Positions 5,266-11,953 of a DNA stretch of 12,282 nt are shown piece after piece. The DNA is from Microcoleus asticus IPMA8 (GTDB taxonomy: Bacteria > Cyanobacteriota > Cyanobacteriia > Cyanobacteriales > Microcoleaceae), in contig NZ_SRRZ01000175.1 of NCBI RefSeq assembly GCF_013179805.1, positions 1 to 12,282 on the forward strand. The letters are read 5' to 3'. A program made the translations under genes and the position numbers. Below the pieces are notes generated by a model. The model searched no databases, had not been told where the DNA came from, and saw only the letters and a list, made by a program, of their open reading frames with translations. How positions within the stretch are numbered: position 1 is the first letter of the stretch; the number at the start of each line of letters is the position of its first letter.

Positions 5266-7585
5266 CCAAAACGGCTGACGAGCGACGCCTGCGCCGCCGG
5301 TTGATAGCAGGCTCCTCGGGTTCGCTGGGTTCGCTGGGTTCGCTGGGTTCGCTGGGTTCGCTGGGTTCGCTGGGTTCGATCGGCTCATGCGATTCATGCG
5401 GCTCGATCGATTCATGCAGCTCGATCGATTCATTCGACTCATTGAGTTCAAACGGCTCATAGGATTCGTCCATCACATCGCTGGTTTCCTCGATATGAGC
5501 AAAATCATCAGTTTCGTCGATCGAACTCTCGCCGTAAATTTCAGCCTCATCATCATCCGAAAATACAGGCTCAGCTACCGACATTTCTGGATAATAATCG
5601 CGTTCCTCAGCATTCTCTGCAGGCACAGCCGGTTCAAATTCAAATTCGAGCTGCTCAAAAGGCGGCTTGTTCGGGGCCGCTCCCGGGAGAGTCACGGAAA
5701 CGATCGCATTCTTAGGATTTTTGACGCTGCGATCAGTAAGCACCAAAGGAGAAACCCCCATCAGCGCATAAACATCCTGCTCCTCCGGCGTCATTTCCAC
5801 CGAAATCACCTCCGGAGGCTCCACCATCGGCTTCATCAACTCAGACTTAGCCGGACGCACGCGATCGAAATCCTCGCGCCTGCCAACAGTCGCCATATTC
5901 ACCAACCCGAAGCCCTCCGAAGCTGCCCGGATACCGGGGGGTGCCAGATACTCAGAGCGCGTCTCCGCCACGGGCGCGCTCGAAGTATTCGGCAGCCGCA
6001 ACTTGCTGCGCACCGGTTCCTCCTCCACCGGGAGGGCAAAAGGCTCTTCACCAATCCGGCGGCGGCGGCGGCGTCTCGTTCCGTTCCCCAAATCCTGATA
6101 GCTGGGATGGTTGAGCAAGTCCAAAGGCGAGGCGTTGCTGCCAGTCTCAAAATCCAAACTTTCGCTCTGAGGTTCCCAAGCAGCCCGAGCAGGTTCTGGG
6201 GGGCGTTCTTCCCGCACTGGTGCAGGAGTTGCAGCCGCCACAGGCGTCAAGCTGCGGCGTTCCAATCCTTCGGGCAAATTCAACAAAACGCGGTTCGACG
6301 TAGCAACGGTGCGATCGCTCGATTCCCGCACCGCTGCGGCGAAGTCTTCTTCCCCGGGCAGTTGCACCAGATGACCCAACCCGCTGCAAGTAGGGCAAGT
6401 GTGACCGAACAACTCATAAATATTTTGACCTTGGCGCTTGCGGGTCAGTTCTACCAGTCCCAATTCCGACAGTTGAGCGATTTGCGGCCGAGCTTTGTCA
6501 GCTTTGAGAGCTTTATTGAAATGTTCCAGCACCTGCAACTGATCGCGGCGGGATTCCATGTCAATAAAGTCAACAATAATCACCCCGGCAATATTGCGCA
6601 ACCGCAGTTGTCTGGCAATTTCCGTTGCTGCTTCGCAATTTGTCCAGAGTACCGTTTCCCGAGCCGTGGCCGATCGAGTAAACGAGCCAGAGTTGACATC
6701 GATCACCGTCAGCGCCTCAGTCGGCTCGATAATCACATAACCGCCCGAAGGCAAATCAACCCTCGGTCTGAGGGCTTCTCGAATCGCAGCGTTAACGCGG
6801 AAAAATTCTAAAATCGAGGCGCGCTCTCGGTGGTGGTCGATCAAAACTCCCGCAGGAAGTTTACCGCCGTTCCAGCTCATCAACTGCTGCTTCACCCGCT
6901 TAATTCCATTTTGCGAGTCCACCACAATCCGATTCACGTCACCGCTGAACATATCTCGCAGCACCCGCTGGATAAAATCGTCATCCCGGTTGAGCAGTGC
7001 CGGTGCCCGCGAGGTACCGCCTTCGAGTTGAACGGCTTCCCACTGTTTTTGGAGGACTTCCAAATCTTCCATGATGGCTTCTTCCGTCATCCCTTCAGCT
7101 TCGGTGCGTACCAGCAGCCCCATCCCGGCCGGTTTCACTAAAATAGCCAGAGCTCTGAGGCGGTTGCGCTCGGCTTCCGACTTGATCCGCCGTGAAAGAT
7201 TGACTCCCCTGCCGTAGGGCATCAGTACCAAATAGCGGCCCGGCAGGGTAATGTTACCTGTCAGCCGGGGGCCTTTGCTGCCCGTCGGTTCTTTCATCAC
7301 CTGTACCACCACTTTCTGCTGGGGGGTCAGGAGTTCTGTAATTGCTCCTGCCGAGCGTTTAAGGCGCAGCGGGCCGAGGTCTGTTACGTGCATGAACCCG
7401 TTACGTTCTGGGTCGCCAATATTGACGAATGCCGCATCTATCCCGGGGAGTACATTCTCGACAATTCCCAAGTAAATGTCGCTGACTTGGTGGCTGCCTG
7501 TGGCTACCACAAGTTCTTGGATTTGATCTTCTGAAAAGACGGCAGCAATGCGATGCTGCTCTGCTATAACTATCTGCTTTGTCAT
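5258..7585 (-). CDS. rne: Ribonuclease E (Rne/Rng family)
   Basis: RNase E is the single-strand, AU-directed endonuclease that starts mRNA decay and processes many transcripts. This 775-residue protein is the compact cyanobacterial type. An S1 RNA-binding domain lies near 35-125 (SDIYLGIVENVLPGIDAAFVNIG). The DNase I-like catalytic domain has VIDVNSG (D296) and VDFIDM (D339), matching E. coli D303 and D346. The zinc-link CPTCSGLG (397-404) supports dimer or tetramer assembly. The non-catalytic tail (about 410-775) contains an arginine run (504-510), YALMGVSPLVLT (606-617), an acidic region, six SEP tripeptides (739-756) and RRRRRRSS (763-770). In cyanobacteria that terminal arginine patch is known to bind polynucleotide phosphorylase. 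The ATG at 7585 has a good ribosome site (7591-7596). rnhB overlaps the stop. There is no membrane-anchor helix like that of E. coli. Confidence 0.96.
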   Translation of the reverse strand: MTKQIVIAEQHRIAAVFSEDQIQELVVATGSHQVSDIYLGIVENVLPGIDAAFVNIGDPERNGFMHVTDLGPLRLKRSAGAITELLTPQQKVVVQVMKEPTGSKGPRLTGNITLPGRYLVLMPYGRGVNLSRRIKSEAERNRLRALAILVKPAGMGLLVRTEAEGMTEEAIMEDLEVLQKQWEAVQLEGGTSRAPALLNRDDDFIQRVLRDMFSGDVNRIVVDSQNGIKRVKQQLMSWNGGKLPAGVLIDHHRERASILEFFRVNAAIREALRPRVDLPSGGYVIIEPTEALTVIDVNSGSFTRSATARETVLWTNCEAATEIARQLRLRNIAGVIIVDFIDMESRRDQLQVLEHFNKALKADKARPQIAQLSELGLVELTRKRQGQNIYELFGHTCPTCSGLGHLVQLPGEEDFAAAVRESSDRTVATSNRVLLNLPEGLERRSLTPVAAATPAPVREERPPEPARAAWEPQSESLDFETGSNASPLDLLNHPSYQDLGNGTRRRRRRRIGEEPFALPVEEEPVRSKLRLPNTSSAPVAETRSEYLAPPGIRAASEGFGLVNMATVGRREDFDRVRPAKSELMKPMVEPPEVISVEMTPEEQDVYALMGVSPLVLTDRSVKNPKNAIVSVTLPGAAPNKPPFEQLEFEFEPAVPAENAEERDYYPEMSVAEPVFSDDDEAEIYGESSIDETDDFAHIEETSDVMDESYEPFELNESNESIELHESIEPHESHEPIEPSEPSEPSEPSEPSEPSEPEEPAINRRRRRRSSAVLDE
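5318..5380 (-). repeat. 9-bp tandem repeat encoding SEP units in RNase E
   Basis: On the + strand GGGTTCGCT occurs six times without interruption (5318-5371), followed by a variant GGGTTCGAT (5372-5380). The coding strand reads (AGCGAACCC)6, i.e. Ser-Glu-Pro six times. Further upstream in the gene a looser series (ESIELHESIEPHESHEPIEP) looks like older, diverged units. The tract sits between the acidic region and the arginine patch and is a likely length-variable linker. Confidence 0.9.
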
Positions 7586-7590
7586 TCAAT

Positions 7591-7596
7591 TTCCTC
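7591..7596 (-). promoter_or_regulatory. Ribosome binding site of rne
   Basis: The coding strand shows GAGGAA, five bases before the ATG at 7585. It is the clearest Shine-Dalgarno sequence in the window and fixes the rne start. Confidence 0.75.
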
Positions 7597-7716
7597 ACAA
7601 AACTGGCAGCAAGTTAGAGACACTTACGCACAAGAGTGCCTCTGACTTTGACTGTAATTAGTAGTAGCTTGAAGAGTTATGAGCTGTGAGTTGGTGCAGG
7701 GAGGAAGGAAATTTAA

Positions 7717-7791
7717 CTGTTGACCGTTCACCGTTCACTGTTAACTGTTACAGATAACTGTTCATTGTTAACGGTTCACTGTTACAGATAA
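7717..7791. repeat. Heptamer array of CTGTTNA type with AGATAA caps
   Basis: The + strand divides into five heptamers (CTGTTGA, CCGTTCA, CCGTTCA, CTGTTAA, CTGTTAC) plus AGATAA, then four heptamers (CTGTTCA, TTGTTAA, CGGTTCA, CTGTTAC) plus AGATAA. ACTGTTACAGATAA therefore recurs exactly at 7744-7757 and 7778-7791. It resembles the short tandemly repeated repetitive (STRR) heptamers known in cyanobacteria. It lies about 130 bp upstream of the rne start. Confidence 0.8.
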
Positions 7792-7833
7792 AGTAGTTAA
7801 ACCCGCCCGTACAGAGTTATGAGTTATGCTCAG

Positions 7834-7855
7834 CAGATAAATCTGAGAGATAGAA
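7834..7855. repeat. Dispersed 22-nt repeat, copy 1
   Basis: Contains the palindrome CAGATAAATCTG followed by AGAGATAGAA. It matches 8219-8240 at 19 of 22 positions. Confidence 0.5.
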
Positions 7856-8179
7856 ATAAGGAGGCTTTTATCGAGTTAGTAATATTGAGTTTTGAGTTGA
7901 GAATTGCGAAATCAATACTCAAAATCCAACACTTAGAACTCTTCCTTTGAACTCAGGGAATAAATTCAGTGACACCGTACCAATTTCTTAACACACAACT
8001 TAACACTACGAACTGATAACTCCGCTTGCGTGGTGGTTGAGGGCTGGTTTTGAGCGAAAGTAGGTAGGAGTGAAAGCGCCTAGACTTTTGTTGAATTCTT
8101 GCGCGATCGCACTCAACACACCCCTGATTGGCATTCGACTGCAACCTCCGCCCCTGCCAACCCTAAAACCTCGTCAATC

Positions 8180-8261
8180 GATTTTAGATTTTAGATTTTA
8201 GATTTTAGATTTACTCCACAGATGAATCTGGGAGATTGAACTTTAGTCTAAAATCTAAAAT
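8180..8261. repeat. GATTTTA heptamers with inverted counterpart
   Basis: Four perfect GATTTTA units run from 8180 to 8207, followed by a truncated one. TCTAAAATCTAAAAT at 8247-8261 is the reverse complement of two units. The arms could pair into a hairpin of about 15 bp with the second 22-nt repeat in its loop. The period is again 7 nt. Confidence 0.75.
8219..8240. repeat. Dispersed 22-nt repeat, copy 2
   Basis: CAGATGAATCTG followed by GGAGATTGAA; three differences from the copy at 7834-7855. It lies inside the loop of the GATTTTA inverted repeat. Confidence 0.5.
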
Positions 8262-8274
8262 TTTTGGTTCTCCA

Positions 8275-8286
8275 CGACTTAAGTCG
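8275..8286. repeat. CGACTTAAGTCG palindrome
   Basis: A 12-bp perfect palindrome flanked by CC on the left and GGGG on the right, so the stem can extend. Similar palindromes occur at ends of cyanobacterial IS200/IS605 elements, but no tnpA or tnpB is nearby, so origin is open. Confidence 0.35.
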
Positions 8287-8429
8287 GGGGCTTATCTGCG
8301 TTTTTTGACAGGGCAAAAACATCTATTGTTGAATACCCGCTCTGCGGCTTGAACCGTTAGATTTTTGAGTAAGCCGACGGCCGACAACCAGTCGATCGGT
8401 CGAAATTAATCGCTAAATTTGGTTCATAC

Positions 8430-8443
8430 CCCGCTCCTGCGGG
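8430..8443. repeat. REP-like hairpin CCCGC/GCGGG
   Basis: CCCGC TCCT GCGGG forms a 5-bp GC stem with a 4-base loop. A weaker relative, CCGC TCT GCGG, is at 8337-8347. No T-run follows on either strand. Confidence 0.4.
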
Positions 8444-8538
8444 TTTGGCACTAGATTTAGCCTGTGAATGTACAACAAAAAGGCTTGAAGTCTTGAACAG
8501 AAGCAATTTGCACCCAGCCCGCGTTGCTGGTTGACGAG

Positions 8539-8569
8539 GGCGGCGAGCGACTAAAGCGCTCGAGCCGCC
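8539..8569. other. Strong GC stem-loop downstream of the radical SAM gene
   Basis: GGCGGC plus GAGCG (8539-8549) pairs with CGCTC and GCCGCC (8557-8561 and 8564-8569), giving an 11-bp stem with a 2-base bulge and a 7-base loop. On the minus strand it lies about 90 nt after the stop at 8661. No T-tract follows, so it is a possible 3'-end stabiliser or rho-type boundary, not a canonical terminator. Confidence 0.5.
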
Positions 8570-8660
8570 GTGGCTTCCATAACAAGCGATTATAGCGTGA
8601 AACGAAACATCCCGATCGACTAGAGCCGAAGGTGAAATATTCCACCACAGCTCCCCTATT

Positions 8661-11459
8661 TTAACCATAACCCAGTATTAGCTGACTACGCTCAACCTGC
8701 TGAAGCTGAATTTGCTGCTGGCTGACTTGTTCGAGCATGAAAACAATATGTTCTGGCTTTAGCAAGTTGCCGTCGCTGCGACAACTGCCGGTAAAGCGCA
8801 AGACGGCTCTACCTTCGGATGTACCACCAGAGGCAGAGGTGCTGGTGTCTGGTTTCTGCTCTACAAGTTCTAGTTTGTGCAGCCGATCGCGCAAATTGAC
8901 ATCCTGAGTCTTTCCCGACTTAGTAGTGTGCACCCGCCAAAAAGCCTCGGTTTCGGCGATCGTCTTGACCCAAGCTTCCCAGTTGGCATCAGGAGCCACG
9001 GAGACAGGAGCAGAAGTTTCACGGTATAATTCGCCATTTTCTGTCAACGAGCCCGCTACAGCGACAGTAATCACGTACTCCGCTGCTTCCAACAACTGAC
9101 TGGCAGAAGGAGCCTTGAGATCGATCGACTCAACCTTGTAAATCGGAATATTTTCCGGCAGCTTTGCCGCCAACTTTTCCCGAAAACTCTCAACACCGAT
9201 CGGCTCAGTTAGCTCAAAGTCGGCAATTTCCCCAGTGCTGGTAACGCCCAGAGGCAGAGCATTTGCCAGAGAAATCCGAGGGTTCGGGTGGAACCCGCCG
9301 GTAAAAGAAATCGGCAAATCAGCTCTGCGGACTACTCGATCGAGCAATCGGAGCAAATCCAAATGACCAACCAAAGCCATATCGCCCACCTTCCCGAACC
9401 AAACCCGCAAACGCTGTTTCCGCTCCGTATTCGGCACGAACTCCCCGGCAAACTCTGGAATTGGCAGCGCATCCACAACCACATTGTGTCCGAAATCTGT
9501 GCCGCAAACCCCGCAGCGCGAACAGCCTTCAAAGGAACAGTCGGGAACCGTCGCTGCTTCTAAAGCCTTTTGCAAGTCAATTTTCAGCCAGTTTTTGTCG
9601 ATTCCCGTATCTAAGTGATCCCAAGGCAGGGCCCGATCGAGAGAGAGGGGGAGAGTGGGGGAGAGGGAGAGGGGGAGATCCGGAGAATTGGGAAAATCTT
9701 CCTTGATTTCTCTTCCTTCTTCCTTCTTCCTTCTTCCTTCTTCCTTCTCCCTTCTTCCTTCTTCCTTCTCCTCTTCCTTCTCAAAAAGATTCCACTCGCC
9801 GCTTTCGACTTGGCGGTATTTCCAGGTAAGGCCCGACTCGTCTATCGCCTGAGTCCAAGCTTTGTAAGCCTGATCCAAACTTTCCCACCACGCATCCATA
9901 CCCGCGCCAAGTTCCCAAGCGCGACGGACTACAGCAGCCAAACGCCGATCGCCCCGTCCGACAAAATCCTCCATTGCCGAAATGCGCACATCAGTGTAAT
10001 TCACTTTTACGCCCCGCATCCCCCGAAATTCTCCCTTCAGGAGTTTTTGCTTGCGGGAAAACTCAGCAGTAGAAACCGAGTGCCACTGAAAAGGAGTGTG
10101 AGGCTTAGGCGTAAAATTAGAAATTGTCAAATTAAAATTCAGTCCCCGCCGGCCATCCAGCCTGCATTCGCGGTGCAGCCAGCGGACTGTTTCGGCGATG
10201 CCCAGAACATCAAAATCTGTTTCCCCAGGCAAACCGATCATAAAATACAGCTTGATTTTATCCCAGCCGCGATCGACCGCAGTTTTGACACCCCGGAGCA
10301 ATTCTTCGTTTGTCAAACCTTTGTTAACGATGTCGCGCATCCGCTGAGTACCAGCTTCCGGGGCAAAAGTCAAACCGCTTTGCCGCGTGCCGCCGAGAAT
10401 GTCGGCAATATTATCGTCAAATCTGTCAACCCGCTGGCTGGGTAGAGACAGAGAAATATTTTTATCTTTCAGGCGATTTTTGATTTCCATCCCGACTGCT
10501 GGGAGTGCCAGATAGTCGGAACAACTGAGGGAAAGCAGGGAAAACTCGCTGTGCCCGGTGGCTTGCATTCCCTGTTCGATCGCCTCTACGACTTGCTGCG
10601 GTTCGACATCGCGCGCGGGGCGAGTCAGCATTCCCGGCTGACAGAAGCGACAGCCGCGGGTGCATCCCCGGCGGATTTCTACTGTCAGTCTGTCGTGTAC
10701 TGTCTGGACGTAGGGAACCAGGCCGATCGAATAAGCTGGTATCGGAGTCGCGACGCGGCGCAGAATTCGTTCTGGAACTTGCGGGCGGTTGGGATGAACA
10801 GAACCGTCGGCCGCCATGTCGTAAAATTGCGGGACGTAGACGCCTGGAATTTGCGCTAAATCCAGCAGCAATGCTTCTCGGCTCAAATTATTAGTTTTGC
10901 CTTCTGCCAAAATCAAGCCAATTTCTGGCAGCAATTCTTCTCCATCTCCCAAAGCGATGAAGTCAAAAAAGTCAGCGTAGGGTTCGGGATTGGAAGTTGC
11001 TGTTTGCCCGCCAGCAAAAATCAGCGGCATTTGACCGTTTTGGTCATTTGTCGCTCTTTCTTGCCAAGTTAGGGGAATGCCGGCCAAATCCAGCATTTCC
11101 AGAATGTTTGTTGCTCCCAGTTCGTAGCTGAGGCTGAAGCCCAGAATATCAAATTCTGTGAGCGATCGCCTGGATTCTACCGCAAACAGGGGAGTTTTGG
11201 TCGATCGCAGTTTTGCTGCCAAGTCTGGTGCGGGCAAATAAGCTCGATCGCACAACTGCCTCGGCAAGGCATTCAAAATGTTGTAAAGGATGATGTGCCC
11301 CAAATTGGAAGCACCAACTTCATACACTTCTGGGTAAGTGAGCACCCAGCGCACAGACGCCCCGTCCCAATCCTTGTGGGCAGCCCCCAATTCGTTTCCC
11401 AGATAACGAGCAGGCTGATTGATTTCTGCTGAAAGTAATTCTTCGACTTTTACTGCCAC
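8661..11459 (-). CDS. Radical SAM protein, TIGR03960 type with C-terminal DUF2344 domain
   Basis: A 932-residue cytosolic protein of unknown substrate. The N-terminal part (about 40-230) resembles the B12-binding-like domain of TIGR03960 proteins (YPEVYEVGASNLGH; FAGGQTATSNPEP; IALGDGEE). The radical SAM core begins at RRGCTRGCRFC (263-273), with C266, C270 and C273 for the 4Fe-4S cluster, and includes FAPEAGTQRMRDIVNKG and FMIGLPGETD. A second cysteine cluster, C641, C646, C649 and C652, may hold another metal centre. The C-terminal DUF2344/TIGR03936 domain spans about 683-930 (GHLDLLRLLDR; FTGGFHPNPRIS). Residues 561-607 are a low-complexity insert between conserved WNLF and LPWDHLDTGIDK. 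The start is GTG at 11459 with a weak ribosome site. The same gene often precedes rne in cyanobacteria (from memory), suggesting an RNA-related role, unproven. Confidence 0.9.
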   Translation of the reverse strand: MAVKVEELLSAEINQPARYLGNELGAAHKDWDGASVRWVLTYPEVYEVGASNLGHIILYNILNALPRQLCDRAYLPAPDLAAKLRSTKTPLFAVESRRSLTEFDILGFSLSYELGATNILEMLDLAGIPLTWQERATNDQNGQMPLIFAGGQTATSNPEPYADFFDFIALGDGEELLPEIGLILAEGKTNNLSREALLLDLAQIPGVYVPQFYDMAADGSVHPNRPQVPERILRRVATPIPAYSIGLVPYVQTVHDRLTVEIRRGCTRGCRFCQPGMLTRPARDVEPQQVVEAIEQGMQATGHSEFSLLSLSCSDYLALPAVGMEIKNRLKDKNISLSLPSQRVDRFDDNIADILGGTRQSGLTFAPEAGTQRMRDIVNKGLTNEELLRGVKTAVDRGWDKIKLYFMIGLPGETDFDVLGIAETVRWLHRECRLDGRRGLNFNLTISNFTPKPHTPFQWHSVSTAEFSRKQKLLKGEFRGMRGVKVNYTDVRISAMEDFVGRGDRRLAAVVRRAWELGAGMDAWWESLDQAYKAWTQAIDESGLTWKYRQVESGEWNLFEKEEEKEEGRREKEEGRRKKEEGREIKEDFPNSPDLPLSLSPTLPLSLDRALPWDHLDTGIDKNWLKIDLQKALEAATVPDCSFEGCSRCGVCGTDFGHNVVVDALPIPEFAGEFVPNTERKQRLRVWFGKVGDMALVGHLDLLRLLDRVVRRADLPISFTGGFHPNPRISLANALPLGVTSTGEIADFELTEPIGVESFREKLAAKLPENIPIYKVESIDLKAPSASQLLEAAEYVITVAVAGSLTENGELYRETSAPVSVAPDANWEAWVKTIAETEAFWRVHTTKSGKTQDVNLRDRLHKLELVEQKPDTSTSASGGTSEGRAVLRFTGSCRSDGNLLKPEHIVFMLEQVSQQQIQLQQVERSQLILGYG
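9639..9779 (-). repeat. Heptamer-head / pyrimidine-tail insert in the radical SAM gene
   Basis: The coding strand starts with about 75 nt of GAAGGAA-type heptamers. Three heptamers equal 21 nt or seven codons, so the peptide repeats every seven residues (EEGRREK, EEGRRKK, EEGREIK). An ATTTTCCCAATTC spacer follows, then a pyrimidine tail (CCCCCTCTCCCTC and relatives) encoding LPLSLSPTLPLSL. It keeps the reading frame and separates two conserved blocks. Architecture and the 14-nt tail string match the insert in rnhB. Confidence 0.8.
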
Positions 11460-11599
11460 GGCTCGACTCGCTAAATATCTGCGACTCTTAAGCAGCCTAC
11501 CTTAAAATCTGCCAACACGCCAACGACAGTCCTCTGTCTTTTGGGGCATTTAACCGAATTTACTGGGTTTTGTTGCTTGTTTTCGCCGAGGAGGAACCT

Positions 11600-11953
11600 C
11601 TACCAGTGCTGGTTTGCGCAGGAGTTTTCGGCTTCAAAGCTATCCACATTGTCAAATATCTCAAAAACTCGATCGAGTTGACTGAGTTCCAGAATCATCC
11701 TAATCCCGGGGGATACCGAGCAAATACTAAACCTGCGCCCCATTCTTTTCGCCTGCTTGAGGCCCGAAACCAATGCCATCAAACCGGCACTGTCAATAAA
11801 TGTTACTGCGCCCAAATCTACGAGTACCGCTACAACCCCGGGGGCTGCAATTGCTGTGATGAGTTCCCGTCCGAATTCTCCGGAGGTGGCTGCATTCAGG
11901 TGGTCTAGGGGTCGAATCACCGTAATTGGTTTATGGGCAAGAAGTGTCTGCAT
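11600..11953 (-). CDS. STAS-domain protein (anti-sigma factor antagonist-like)
   Basis: A 117-residue protein that is almost entirely one STAS domain, the fold of SpoIIAA-type antagonists. In such partner-switching systems an unphosphorylated antagonist binds a kinase/anti-sigma partner and releases its target. The signature is VLVDLGAVTFIDSAGLMALVSGLKQAKRMGRRFSIC (about 43-78), with S55 in DSAG as the predicted phosphorylation site. The N-terminus (ITVIRPLDHLNAATSGEFGREL) fits the first beta strands. No kinase or phosphatase partner is visible here. The gene is on the same strand as the radical SAM gene, with a 140-bp gap that shows no clear terminator. No ribosome site is evident before the ATG at 11953. 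The partner and output cannot be told from this sequence. Confidence 0.9.
   Translation of the reverse strand: MQTLLAHKPITVIRPLDHLNAATSGEFGRELITAIAAPGVVAVLVDLGAVTFIDSAGLMALVSGLKQAKRMGRRFSICSVSPGIRMILELSQLDRVFEIFDNVDSFEAENSCANQHW

Larger units (their letters stand above)
7597..8660. other. Gene-free repeat-rich spacer between the radical SAM gene and rne
   Basis: About 1.06 kb without a credible gene. It holds a heptamer array (7717-7791), two copies of a 22-nt repeat (7834-7855 and 8219-8240), GATTTTA heptamers with an inverted counterpart (8180-8261), a CGACTTAAGTCG palindrome, two CCGC/GCGG hairpins and a long GC-rich stem (8539-8569). The rne promoter and 5' leader must lie here, on the minus strand, if rne is not transcribed from the radical SAM gene. 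I cannot place a convincing promoter. Open frames at 8357-8668 and 7953-8144 (-) look spurious. Confidence 0.6.

Noticed and set aside
5266..5460. Upstream extension of rnhB reading NPA repeats
   Set aside because: This is the SEP repeat DNA of rne read in another frame. RNase HII has no such domain and better starts exist at 5265 and 5256.
5387..6811. Long open frame of 474 codons on the + strand
   Set aside because: It lies antisense to rne; its arginine/histidine-rich translation has no family features. The conserved RNase E motifs prove the minus strand is coding.
7717..7791. CRISPR array
   Set aside because: Repeats are 7 nt and contiguous, with no unique spacers and no cas genes.
8275..8286. 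Palindrome as the end of an IS200/IS605 (TnpB) element
   Set aside because: No tnpA or tnpB remnant and no second end could be found nearby; kept only as a palindrome.
8357..8668. 103-codon minus-strand open frame overlapping the radical SAM stop
   Set aside because: No ribosome site or recognisable family, and it runs through hairpins that look like non-coding repeat DNA. Coupled translation cannot be excluded.
9615..10445. 276-codon open frame on the + strand
   Set aside because: Antisense to the radical SAM core and kept open by the low-complexity tract; no motif.
11525..11542. GACAG/CTGTC hairpin followed by TTTT as a terminator
   Set aside because: The stem is only 5 bp and the T-run is on the + strand, where no gene ends; wrong orientation for the STAS gene.
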